From Mesostigma viride (lineage: Eukaryota; Streptophyta; Mesostigmatophyceae; Mesostigmatales; Mesostigmataceae), in assembly GCA_009746045.1 (NCBI GenBank), contig RPFO01001137.1, positions 21,001 to 85,000 of the forward strand: a DNA stretch of 64,000 nt, given 5' to 3'. Positions 54,969-64,000 of the stretch are shown piece by piece. The translations under genes and the position numbers were made by a program. The notes under the pieces are model-generated. The model was not told the DNA's origin. It did not search any database and saw only the letters and a program-made list of their open reading frames with translations. The number at the start of each line of letters is the position of its first letter. Positions within the stretch are counted from its first letter, which is position 1.

Positions 54969-57900
54969 CCCCCTCTGTGTGTGCGTGTGCATTTGTGCGT
55001 TTTACAGGGTGTGCATCCCTCGTAATGCTGCCCTTCACGCACCCTCGATGCCCCCTCAATGCCCCCTTTATACCCCCTCGATGCCCCATTTACGCGCCAC
55101 CCTCCTTACGACCCCTTTATGCCCCACCCTCCTATGACCTGTGACCATGTGCTGCATCTCAACCCACGACCCCCCCCCCCCCTCTCGCCCCCAAAACCTC
55201 CCAAACCTTCTTTACACCCTCACCCGTCCTTCCCCCAATCCTCCTGACCCCATCGTCCCTCCCCCCCCCCCCCCCCCCAATCCTCCTTAACCCCCCTGGG
55301 CTGTGGCCTCCCACAGGCACCCTGTCCCCCGCCTCGGATGTGTTTGCGTTGGGTGTGGTGGCGCTCGAGATGCTCACAGGGGCCGCGCCCGCAGCACCGG
55401 GGCTGGTGGCGGCCGTGCAGGTGGGTAATACACAGTAGTAATGATTGTGCGTAGTGTGGTGGGCATACTTCAAGTATAGTTGCGCTGCCATAGTATCCTC
55501 TCTAACATACTATAGCAGTGTTGGGGATACTATAGCAGTGCCGGAGCTGGTAGCGGCCGTGCAGGTGGGGACACTATATCTACAAAACACATAGTGCTGT
55601 ATACTCCTACTATGCCAGGGACCAATCACCTCATTGATTCAACAATACCTTAATTGTGGCCCAAATTCATGCACTGTACCTGCAAGGGATGTATTAATCG
55701 AGTTCATGTGCGTGATTGGGCCAATTGTTTGGATGAGACGCCTCCGTGTGCGCGGCACCATTTGTACGTTGCGGGACGACGTTGGGCCATGACAGCCGTT
55801 GGCCGTGACAGTCTTCCAACTAGACAATGTAAGAGTAAAGGCAAGCCCTTTGCACAACCTCTCATCCAGGCCCTCGTGGCCTTTTCCTTCTTACTGTCAT
55901 CATCATAAGGAGCATAGAATGCTAATCTTTCTATCCACGTCTGGTGGACACGCGAGCAAGCAACCTAAAACAAGTCATGTTAACACTGAGGAATTTCCAT
56001 CTCCACCCATCCGAGCCAGGAGCTATTCTAGACACGTGATCGCGAGGTAAAGATACTTTTGCAATCAAAAGGAAAGCTGTCACTCTTCCTCGTTACATTT
56101 GTATCGGATGTTTTCTTTTTGAATTCACGTTTTGCGGATGGCAAGTACTCGTGCACAGAAAGCTGCTTTTGCCAAGGAATCCTCTCATGTTGTTGTCGTG
56201 ATGTCGTCGCTTTGAGAGCGATAGGACCTTGACGACACAATCGTATTAAACTATTACGTTGAGTAAAACCAAGGACGAGATATCCGGTGACGGCTCTTGT
56301 AAAGACACTTGAACTGCCGAAGGAAAGCAGCAACGAAGAAAATACATAACAGAGCTACGCATCTTTGTGGATGGTGGGCTGACTATCATCATGGCATTTC
56401 CAAATTCGCCAGCATGCCAATCCACCAACCCAATATGCGGCGCATACCATAATGTAGAGGAACATACCACCTGCCTCCAAGGGAGATAGCAATCACAGTC
56501 TGCCCCCACTCCCCTGACGAATGACAAGGAGTATGACCTTTCTGTAGGAGTATATCTTATACACATCGCGAAATACGGTCTACTCTCGTGTTGTGTGGCC
56601 AGGATAAGGGAGTCAGACCTGTTGGGGGGGCCTGAACTACCTCTTGTTGTTCCCAACCTGCTCCCATGTGGGGGATGCAGTCAGCTGGGAACCTCGAGTG
56701 TGGCTGGAGTTTGTATCCTTCCCGTGAGGCTTCCCTGTATCTTGGGTCGTCTTTAATGCAGAAATGTTTTTGGGGGGGGGGAGAGTGGATCCCAGATAAA
56801 CCGTAGTTAAGGGCCCCCCAACAACTGTACCTTAACCATGCAGGGTGGGCACTCTGGAGGGGTCTTAGGTGAAGTAGGGCAGCTTAAGGGCATGCTAATG
56901 GAAAGCATCAGCACCAAAACTGATGTACCCCAAGCTCGGCAGGGTCCCCGGCAAGAACGTGAACCCCCTAGTAGAAATGGGCAGGTCGTATGTATATGTC
57001 ATTGTGCCAAATACTGATGCGTGCAAGGCAGCTCAAGGGTAGTTGTAGACTTTTTCAGGAGTCAGCCACCAAACATACACCTACAAACTCAGGCAGGACC
57101 GCCAACACCAAGTGTCACAACTACCAACAGTCAACAGGAGTGGGCAAACACAGCTCATGTCTAGGCGCTGCAGCCGCTGCACGTAAAGCTCAATCATAGA
57201 TAGGCTTTCTAGTGAGCAGGAGCAAAGCACAGCCATGTCCATACAAGGCAAGATACCATGATGATAGACTTGTCAATACTCTCACAGGAGGAGTTCCAGC
57301 ACAGACTGCAAAGAAACGCTCAACGCCCATTGGAAAGGACAACAATCTGCATGCAGCTGTCACAAGGAGATATCGCTCGCAAGGTATTACTCCCAATCCA
57401 CTGCACTCAGGTAGACCAATGGAGCACCATAAATCCAACAGATCCCATCATCCAGTATTGTAGCTTCGTTGATCCATTACCACCCATATCCCAACAAGGG
57501 ACAGTTCTACCGAATACAGACAAGATGCTAGGTGCCCCCACGCTAGTAGTCACTTCCATACAACCACCATCTGCAGGGTTAGTGATCCTTTGCATTAGAC
57601 AGAAGCGCAAACAAATTGGTGAGGACCTAAGGCAGCCACATCCAATTCAACACTCGAAGTCTCTAGCAGATGGCGTAAAGGATAAGATAACCAGCCATCT
57701 TGGCATCAGTCATTCAAAGGGAAGTTAGCCCACAGGGTATGTCCATGTGTGCTTCTGCCTATATGCCATGACCCAAACTTGTGTGGGATACCATAACAAC
57801 ACTTTGTGTGTCAATTTTTATCTTTTTGGTATGCTTAGCTATGCATAGTTTGTAAGGATGATCTAGGATGATCTATAATACCACAACATATTAGGTCTTT

Positions 57901-59670
57901 GTGTTTATATTGTGTGGTATGCATATCGCGTGTTGTGCACCATACTATGCATGGTCCGTGTGCTAGCAGCGGCGGATGAGCGCCAACGCCTACGCCTCGA
58001 GCGACCAAGGCGGCGAGCCGAGCAGTGGCGCACTCGACCCGTCAGCCCGTTGGCCCGCCGATGCCGCCACCGCGGTGGCCTCCCTGGCCCTACGCTGCAC
58101 CTCCCTGATCCCCGCCGGCCGGCCATCGCTGGCCGCTGATGTCATCCCCGCACTGGAAGGATTGCTCCCTGAGGGCAGCAGGTATTGTACTTCCTTCACC
58201 CGCGAAGCTGTGTATAATTATATGACGACCTTACAAAGTGGAATGCTGCAGTTGGGAAACTTTAGCAGATCGGGTGTATGATCACTACAAACTGAGGGCA
58301 GCAAGTACGATGTAGAATAGCCAAGGCTGCATACAGTCACTGTATAATTTGAGGGCAGCGGGTACATTTAAGACGAGTCGAGGCTGTATATGGTCACTAG
58401 GATTAAGCAGCAGGGTAGCAACCTTGCATTATGTTGGCGTCATATGGCTACTAAGTTTTTGAGGGTGGCAGTGACATAATACTCCTAGACACTCAAAAAG
58501 TGGACTTGAGGTAGGGGGATGCAGCGTGTTGCCCCAACAGAGGCACGAGATTCAATTCGCATAAAGGGAGGTAAAACGTTTAAAGGAGCAGGGCAGGAGC
58601 GGGAGGGGGGCGGGGAGGGAGGGAAGGAGGGGAAGGGAAGGAAGTGGGGCATGGATTGGGAGCTTGGCATGTGAGGTGAATGGAATTTTTTGTTGACAGT
58701 GTGAGGATCATGGGCATTTTTTGTTGTTGGCTATAAACTGGTTCACTGATAGACATTAGTAGTATCTTTGCTCAGGGCCGAGTTCCATTCAGCACGTCGC
58801 AGCACTCCGCGTTTTACAAGAAGGCATGTGGCTAGTGCTACGACGACAATGTGGCCAGTGCTACGACGGCAAGAGGCGGTGGTGGTGGCCATGGGCATGA
58901 CCAGGAGGGTGTTCACAGGGGGCACACAAGCCCATGCTAGGTGCATGAGCCTCGGCACAGCTTCACAGCACTGGAAAAAAACCATTGAAACAATCGGGGT
59001 TGATACTTAGCAAAGTGACCCCAAAGTCCCCGGGGGTCACCCTCGCAAAGCGTTGGTCATATTATTTGTATTGCGCTGCATAGGATTATGGAAGGGGTAC
59101 AGGATGTGGAATGGGTAGCACGGCGCATCTGATTTGGTGCAAGGTTACAGCTGACTAGAGTAAAAAGGTGAACAGAAAGAAAGTTGGGCACTTTGTTGCC
59201 ACGTCATGAATGTTGGGGCACCCGTAAGGCTTTATTGTGGCGTGTTCATGCCGGTCGATTGTCAAAGCGTATGCCTTTTTCGCTTCCTGAGGGCATGACC
59301 GGCCACCCTGCCCGCTCTCCTCTCTCTCCCCTTCCCCCCACTCAATATACTCACAAACTTGCACCTGATGCTCCATCTTTATGTTCTCTCCTCTACCCTT
59401 CCACAACGGCAATGAGCCAACAGCGCACGAGCGCCGGAACTTGCTGCTCCCCCAGCCCAGGTGACCAAATCAAATGCAGGGGCAGCGACCAACGCAGATG
59501 GGTCCAAGCCAGCAGCAAGCAAGCCTGCACCACCACCGAGGCCCTCAGAAGCAGCAGGAAAGAAACTAGGCTTGCCGGATGGGGCTGAAAAGCCTGCCAA
59601 GGAGGATGTACCGGATACTGAGCCAAAGTCCGTCTCGTCCCTAATCCAACGGTTCCAGAACGCTGTCTAG
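30684..59670 (+). CDS. Ankyrin-repeat protein with C-terminal pseudokinase domain, 15 exons
   Basis: Exons: 30684-30776, 32001-32102, 33631-33729, 35004-35102, 36138-36236, 36812-36910, 37792-37893, 38529-38633, 39323-39392, 39965-40179, 42911-43174, 54483-54711, 55316-55420, 57970-58181, 59424-59670. Phases join throughout if one extra G in the GGGGG run at 55378-55382 is discounted, giving about 712 residues. Exons 1-9 encode ankyrin repeats, one per exon (for example TPLHKAAREGHATVVEHLL). Exons 10-14 encode a TKL/RLCK-like fold: VAVK lysine at 343, helix C glutamate 359, YLDPQY activation-segment end, SDVFALGVV helix F and RPSL near the end. The glycine loop is absent, HRD is HGA (455-457), the catalytic-loop asparagine is A462 and DFG is GVG (476-478). 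It therefore probably cannot transfer phosphate and would act as a scaffold. The last exon is a Pro/Ala/Lys-rich tail ending SLIQRFQNAV. Confidence 0.82.
31700..31960 (+). repeat. Series of degraded copies of the exon 2 acceptor region
   Basis: At least five segments resemble the real junction CCCCAG|TTTGACAACACCA (31996-32013): near 31700 (GCCCAGTTCGGCAACACCAC), 31729 (TTGTTTGACGACACCATTC), 31758 (TTGTTTGGCAACGCCAC), 31815 (TGCAACAACGCCATGCTGCA) and 31945 (TTGTTTGACAACACC). They lie in intron 1, 40 to 300 bases before the true acceptor. Confidence 0.65.
32225..32275 (+). repeat. Partial copy of exon 2 end and donor in intron 2
   Basis: CTCAACGCACGAGAGCTCAT followed by GGTAACA repeats the end of exon 2 (32081-32108) with few changes, including a potential GT donor. 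It is about 170 bases downstream of the real one. Confidence 0.8.
32329..32812. repeat. About 23-bp minisatellite in intron 2
   Basis: Around twenty units of GATTAGATACATGTAAGG plus a short A-rich link, with length variants. It lies wholly inside the intron. A separate G/T-rich stretch with TTTGGGG repeats follows at about 32868-32905. Confidence 0.92.
33170..33570. repeat. 56-bp tandem repeat in intron 2
   Basis: GCCATGCCTGCGCTGG recurs at 33257, 33313, 33369, 33425, 33481 and 33537, an exact 56-bp period, with an older degenerate unit from about 33170. It sits just before exon 3. Confidence 0.93.
34565..34818. repeat. Pyrimidine-rich TTTTTTCTAATATTCTTC minisatellite in intron 3
   Basis: About ten units of roughly 23-25 bp, alternating CTGTCCC, CTGACCC and CCGTGCC variants, so a higher-order unit of about 70 bp is visible. 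Confidence 0.88.
35142..35186 (+). repeat. Partial copy of exon 4 end and donor in intron 4
   Basis: GTGCTGCTGGATGCTGGCGC at 35142 repeats exon 4 from 35061, an offset of 81 bases, and ends CCACCAAAAC|GTAACT, matching the real CCACCAACAAG|GTAAAG. Confidence 0.88.
35463..35872. repeat. (CCCCA)n array in intron 4
   Basis: CCCCA pentamers with some CCCA tetramers on the sense strand over about 410 bp. Frames through it are artefacts. Confidence 0.95.
40810..42651. mobile_element. Foldback-like element with long inverted repeats in intron 10
   Basis: Left arm about 40810-41265 and right arm about 41804-42651 are inverted copies: TTGGGGTAGTGGGTAAA at the left pairs with TTTACCCGCTACCCCAA at the right, and the match runs inward to CTTTGTACCGAAATCACTAG. 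Interior 41266-41803 has no recognisable protein. The right arm is lengthened by an 81-bp tandem repeat. Long arms around a short non-coding core resemble foldback or MULE-type non-autonomous elements. Target duplication not resolved. Confidence 0.75.
42177..42600. repeat. 81-bp tandem repeat in the right arm of the foldback element
   Basis: CCTTGTCCTC recurs at 42177, 42258, 42339, 42420, 42501 and 42581. The left arm has a single unit (about 40880-40960), so the amplification happened on one side only. As 81 is a multiple of three, the array keeps frames open on both strands, which is not evidence of a gene. Confidence 0.92.
43612..43830 (-). repeat. 3' LTR remnant
   Basis: About 220 bp matching the right-hand end of the 5' LTR (53110-53330), with TTTCTTTAAC as the shared end. 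The missing LTR portion was lost where the palindrome 43855-45408 formed. Confidence 0.7.
43855..45408. repeat. Palindrome, arms about 775 bp
   Basis: Left arm 43855-44628 and right arm 44632-45408 are inverted copies with few mismatches, meeting at GGTAAATTTACC. The arms cover the end of RNase H and the downstream non-coding part of the retrotransposon. Confidence 0.9.
45333..45830 (-). CDS. Copia-like RNase H and C-terminus
   Basis: About 165 codons to TGA near 45333. YVDSSMDSS, SECRAI, LSDNMGMV and NPADALTKL mark the D-E-D-D catalytic set and the Copia-type ending NPADxLTK. The last 25 codons are repeated in inverted orientation at 43844-43921 as part of the palindrome. Confidence 0.8.
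   Translation of the reverse strand: MSLPFSLDIYVDSSMDSSRQVSKVRGRSAGLFVLLQHRPSLVAWYNPLQRRAAVSSDVSECRAICEGIQSSLYIKELLLAMASVTPHTLQLETLILSDNMGMVQFVQRQSARSKDLDYLLLKELAGVVDIQHLPGSENPADALTKLPHKSAEQFKLLYKLMSSSV
45842..46777 (-). CDS. Copia-like reverse transcriptase
   Basis: About 311 codons. RLKLRFVIKRK matches the finger region, VLLDFKRAFLKGD is palm motif A (Copia DVKTAFLNG type), and SLHGDDLHLIAP carries the catalytic double aspartate, with HGDD in place of the usual YVDD. The frame runs into the RNase H section after a short gap at 45831-45841. Confidence 0.8.
   Translation of the reverse strand: MQFDCCQPVNEVPPYSTRLKLRFVIKRKEVGGVYSPCASSSNEYRGTGDLLGEELYTPGMLHDTWRILLCLYVGMLNQGADMSSVLLDFKRAFLKGDPSVAQQVWHCETPFHVPVPVAWQAELQSSYLLILKGLEGLRSSPIIWRLTLEDFLTKHCGLKVSSVDPCLLLGRWHDLPVYASLHGDDLHLIAPTKWLSQFVPIINDAFPLGKELWQKPGEAVTFCGMQATLVQEGSQWLIKLQAGNDYKSTILQSVPEVMTSSIAPELKGKLAWYGSICGPDMMVHSRSPDDVLILEEPSQIIAHVNSLLVLL
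46786..47574 (-). CDS. Retropepsin-like (aspartic protease-like) region between integrase and RT
   Basis: About 262 codons beginning with GTG inside the integrase stop. Residues near 90 read AVLEVDTNAEVSVMG, close to the D-T/S-G-A active-site loop with the glycine replaced by asparagine, and about 65 residues later PIILGQNFL matches the I-L-G-x-D-F-L end of retropepsins. In ordinary Copia elements the protease lies between gag and integrase, so the position is odd. It may be a relocated protease, a decayed one, or an unrelated tether domain. Confidence 0.45.
   Translation of the reverse strand: MTTLPVGHDVIPDHHVQAGSNPRVSPGQTPGSVNSPSLGQADVVPSSLTKHRGVGLKDVVLAMQKAKQGPRVSKLSQLEESEDAVLEVDTNAEVSVMGSQHTGQRQVLSPSCAWVSDFSGRTHIMVLGEVLVPFMGEDVTFLVLEDYDGPIILGQNFLSSPRIVVASDKLRKFGWGSIPLVNFKTSLASVFNSVKAIKNVQWPEDQIPVASSLVMPAALHPSSIGITKRSLAAHSPLSYDQLVQEMSSPLMFEAWRLAFAKA
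47571..48569 (-). CDS. Copia-like integrase
   Basis: About 332 codons. The N-terminal zinc site HHMFGHA ... CSC (HHCC type) is followed by the core with CDIQEI and VGVDRYTKYK, a later QCDLEF, and GVVERTIRELK around the expected glutamate, giving a D-D-E set. It ends at TGA with a one-base shift into the next frame (overlap at 47571-47574). Confidence 0.75.
   Translation of the reverse strand: MGSMVVSERAVPSTSPVFNKMSLVSNIALRLHHMFGHAAQALQFARRLGGTSLFNAVKQVAEACSCRLVAPKPKKSHVRQPVLQPGYVQCDIQEIRKLILLVGVDRYTKYKVLELLQDKSKPCLVAGLQAIRSRMKPVIQLQCDLEFECCMGNEDLPELFIVHRESHGSQGVVERTIRELKTILLTEKKIPRLVPAIIKTAWLRSVEDRLNVRASMYVGEVPVTPLSLHLRELPTEVEQAWKDSLMFKFAKLRQKDKGWSVLKPVVGQRVIVWKEPKLAGKRGSWHPGVVTRVELAGHKCWVKMEDPPQNVHRLSWSYVRLRGAEAEAVLLM
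48895..49345 (-). pseudogene. Copia-like gag, C-terminal part with zinc knuckle
   Basis: Reads KYVGGKKQADKAKEKQKEK, a Gly/Pro/Arg-rich linker and then a zinc knuckle CYFCRQQGHIRKDC (C-x2-C-x4-H-x4-C), the nucleic-acid-binding motif of retrotransposon gag. It resumes gag precisely where the N-terminal part stops at 51864. It reads through to a stop near 48930. Confidence 0.8.
49346..51843 (+). mobile_element. Inverted partial copy (LTR, leader, gag) of the same retrotransposon
   Basis: Plus-strand LTR (49346-49964), leader frames (about 50047-50580) and frameshifted gag (50760-51843, including CYFCRQQGHIRKDC near 51750). It interrupts the minus-strand gag. The target TTCTTGCCTCCCAC and the following nine bases are present on both sides (49317-49339 and 51841-51863), a 23-bp duplication with one mismatch. 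Confidence 0.8.
51864..52500 (-). pseudogene. Copia-like gag, N-terminal part
   Basis: A minus-strand frame of about 170 codons down to 51864 has the helical gag pattern (LKDHWTVKDKDITVRHLKGY near the start, later EGETWDEFITDFEVFLDDKR and AAKVKDHFRGKYVGGKK). At KYVGGKK it is cut by the inverted copy; the continuation of the same protein is found at 49345. Confidence 0.7.
53110..53766 (-). repeat. 5' LTR of the Copia-like element
   Basis: Starts TGCCTGGCAAGC at about 53766 (minus strand) and ends TTTCTTTAAC at 53110. An inverted copy is at 49346-49964 and the last 220 bp recur at 43612-43830. Confidence 0.65.
54834..54856 (+). repeat. Copy of exon 12 end and donor in intron 12
   Basis: AGTACCTGACATCAGGTGAG repeats the real junction AGTACCTGACATCGGGTGAG (54697-54716) with one change, 137 bases downstream. 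Confidence 0.85.
55541..55567 (+). repeat. Copy of exon 13 end and donor in intron 13
   Basis: GAGCTGGTAGCGGCCGTGCA then GGTGGGG matches the real exon end GGGCTGGTGGCGGCCGTGCA then GGTGGGT at 55401, 144 bases upstream. Confidence 0.85.
55568..57969. other. Remainder of intron 13, no gene recognised
   Basis: About 2.4 kb of non-repetitive intron sequence without any coding or RNA feature I can identify. A few frames up to about 156 codons are present on the plus strand near 57258-57728 but lack recognisable motifs or splice context. Confidence 0.4.
58290..58480 (+). repeat. Degraded copies of the exon 14 end in intron 14
   Basis: GAGGGCAGCAAGTACGA (58293), GAGGGCAGCGGGTACAT (58351) and a weaker GAGGGTGGCAGTGACAT (58459) resemble the real GAGGGCAGCAG|GTATTG at 58171. 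The rest of the intron to 59423 shows nothing further. Confidence 0.6.
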
Positions 59671-60813
59671 TAGAGGAGTTTGAAAACTGACTATGCAGCA
59701 CTGGCAGGCAATTGGTTGCCTGCATGGTTGTTCCCCTCGCCTAGTAAATTGCTTAGCTTGAAATCATATATGCCCGATGCTGGTGGGATTGTCGTTTCAC
59801 TTGTGTTATAAATGTCAAAATTACAGGGCCACTGCGCACATTGCGCAGGGTGAGGCAGGCATTCTTGAAGGGTAATTTTTTGGGGCCTGCCAGCGCTGTC
59901 ACTCATCGTTCTGTTTGCATGGTACAACAGAACTTTAGGCTTAATATAATATGCATGTAACTGCGTCATGTGGGTGCTGGAATACAAAGTAAAAAGAACC
60001 TAAGTAAGTGTGTGAACATGCACTGAAGGCATGCCACGGAGCACCTGATGAGGGACTTTTCTACGCGGATACTTCGATCGCCCGCGAAGGCAAGTGGCGC
60101 GACTCACTCGCCCAGGTCTGGAGTCGTGCAAGATAGCAACTCCGCGTCATCCGGACTATCCAAGACGACTGTACGCTCGGCCATGATGGCGGGGGTGGGG
60201 GTAGGTTGCATGCTAACCCCAAATAGCCCAGGAGAATATACAGGCTTCTCCCGGAGCCTGAGGGGTAATTTAGGGGCATACCCAGGGTTCACCCACAACC
60301 CCAAAAAGAACCTCCAACCCCTGTACACATCGATCTAGACGGAGGGGGGCCGCGCCCTCGACTAGCATGCACTAGTTTCTCTCTCTGCCACAGGTGGGCA
60401 GGCCACAGAGTTACCGCTAGCTCTCTCCACATCATGTGTGCGTGCGGGCGCAACTGTACGTGGGTAGAATACAACAAGAAATAGGTGGACGCATAGCAGA
60501 TGTCAGGTGGGCTCGAAGCGTAGGCTTAGCCGCAAGCCGATGGCCACAAGGAGCCAGGGCTTATCTAAGTTACTATAAATCTGATTTAATGTCATTCCAA
60601 GACGTGCAATAATGCCTAAGCTATCCCATTTATGCAATTGACCCCAGAGAGACTACTAGCTTGAATGCTCTATCCCGGGGAATCCTCTTTCCCGCAGTCA
60701 TCTGCTTATTGAATAATCCCAGGGGTGCCCGGGGGGGCTTCTGCAGTTTGTTGTTGACATATCGGTCCCTGCCTCGCCAGTACACGTGACATACTAGCTG
60801 CTAACAAGTCAAG
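59671..60813. other. Intergenic region between convergent genes
   Basis: No gene recognised. TGTAA at 59956, about 285 bases past the ankyrin gene stop, is a possible polyadenylation signal. AAGGCATGCCACGGAG at 60026 matches part of the TIR element at 22161, so a fragment of a related element may lie at about 60000-60330. Confidence 0.35.
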
Positions 60814-63873
<3,060 letters not shown>

Positions 63874-63948
63874 CTGTTTCATGCGTGGGCGGAGGGGACA
63901 AGCAGCAATGCGAATAGAGAAAAGAGTCGTGTAAGTGGGTATGCTTGT

Positions 63949-63972
63949 ATCTCCGCGCTAACTTCCTGGAGG
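63949..63972 (-). repeat. Copy of the RF1 exon start and acceptor upstream of the real exon
   Basis: On the minus strand CCTCCAG|GAAGTTAGCGCGG resembles the true AAACAG|GAAGCTAGCGCCG at 63873, 92 bases away. Using it would run into a TGA within about 28 codons, so the lower copy is the real exon. Confidence 0.8.
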
Positions 63973-64000
63973 GGGGGGATATGTTCGGGTACGTGGGGGT

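Overview
This is nuclear DNA of a eukaryote, most likely a unicellular alga; I lean to a green alga but the sequence alone does not fix the lineage. The evidence is three host genes broken into many short exons with ordinary GT-AG introns, an organelle-type class I release factor, a mitochondrial carrier, a plant-like (TKL/RLCK-type) kinase fold, and a crowd of eukaryotic transposons and simple-sequence arrays. There are no bacterial operons, no rRNA and no convincing tRNA gene.

Left part (1-23.6 kb) is transposon territory. A PAT/Ngaro-like tyrosine-recombinase retrotransposon (260-9946) shows the A1 - genes - B1-A2-B2 split direct repeat layout. Its gag, reverse transcriptase/RNase H and recombinase are full of frameshifts, and the recombinase is split by about 4.1 kb of foreign DNA holding a 1.5-kb GGGA array and a 184-bp satellite. 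Just outside it a piggyBac element (9958-15131, TTAA at both ends) carries a broken transposase and, nested inside, a 5'-truncated LINE flanked by a perfect 11-bp target duplication. Three more truncated copies of that LINE lie head to tail at 18.15-19.92 kb, each placed on the AT-rich tail of the one before. Two TTGCCC hexamer arrays, a HIRAN-like pseudogene, a decayed minus-strand LINE and two short terminal-inverted-repeat elements fill the rest.

Right part (24-64 kb) holds the host genes. A 5-exon mitochondrial carrier (minus, 24330-29700) is divergent from a 15-exon gene (plus, 30684-59670) encoding about 712 residues: ankyrin repeats, one per exon, followed by a kinase fold lacking its catalytic residues. 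The 3' two thirds of an organellar RF1 gene (minus, 60814 to beyond the right edge) converges on it. Intron 11 of the ankyrin gene is 11.3 kb long and contains a Copia-like retrotransposon on the minus strand, apparently inside an older hAT-like element, with two large palindromes.

The most unusual signal is in the introns. In all three host genes, short degraded copies of the exon/intron boundary ('echoes', including the AG|GT) recur 20 to several hundred bases inside the intron. By eye 12 of 20 donors and 3 of 21 acceptors show this. It looks like repeated local duplication centred on splice junctions.
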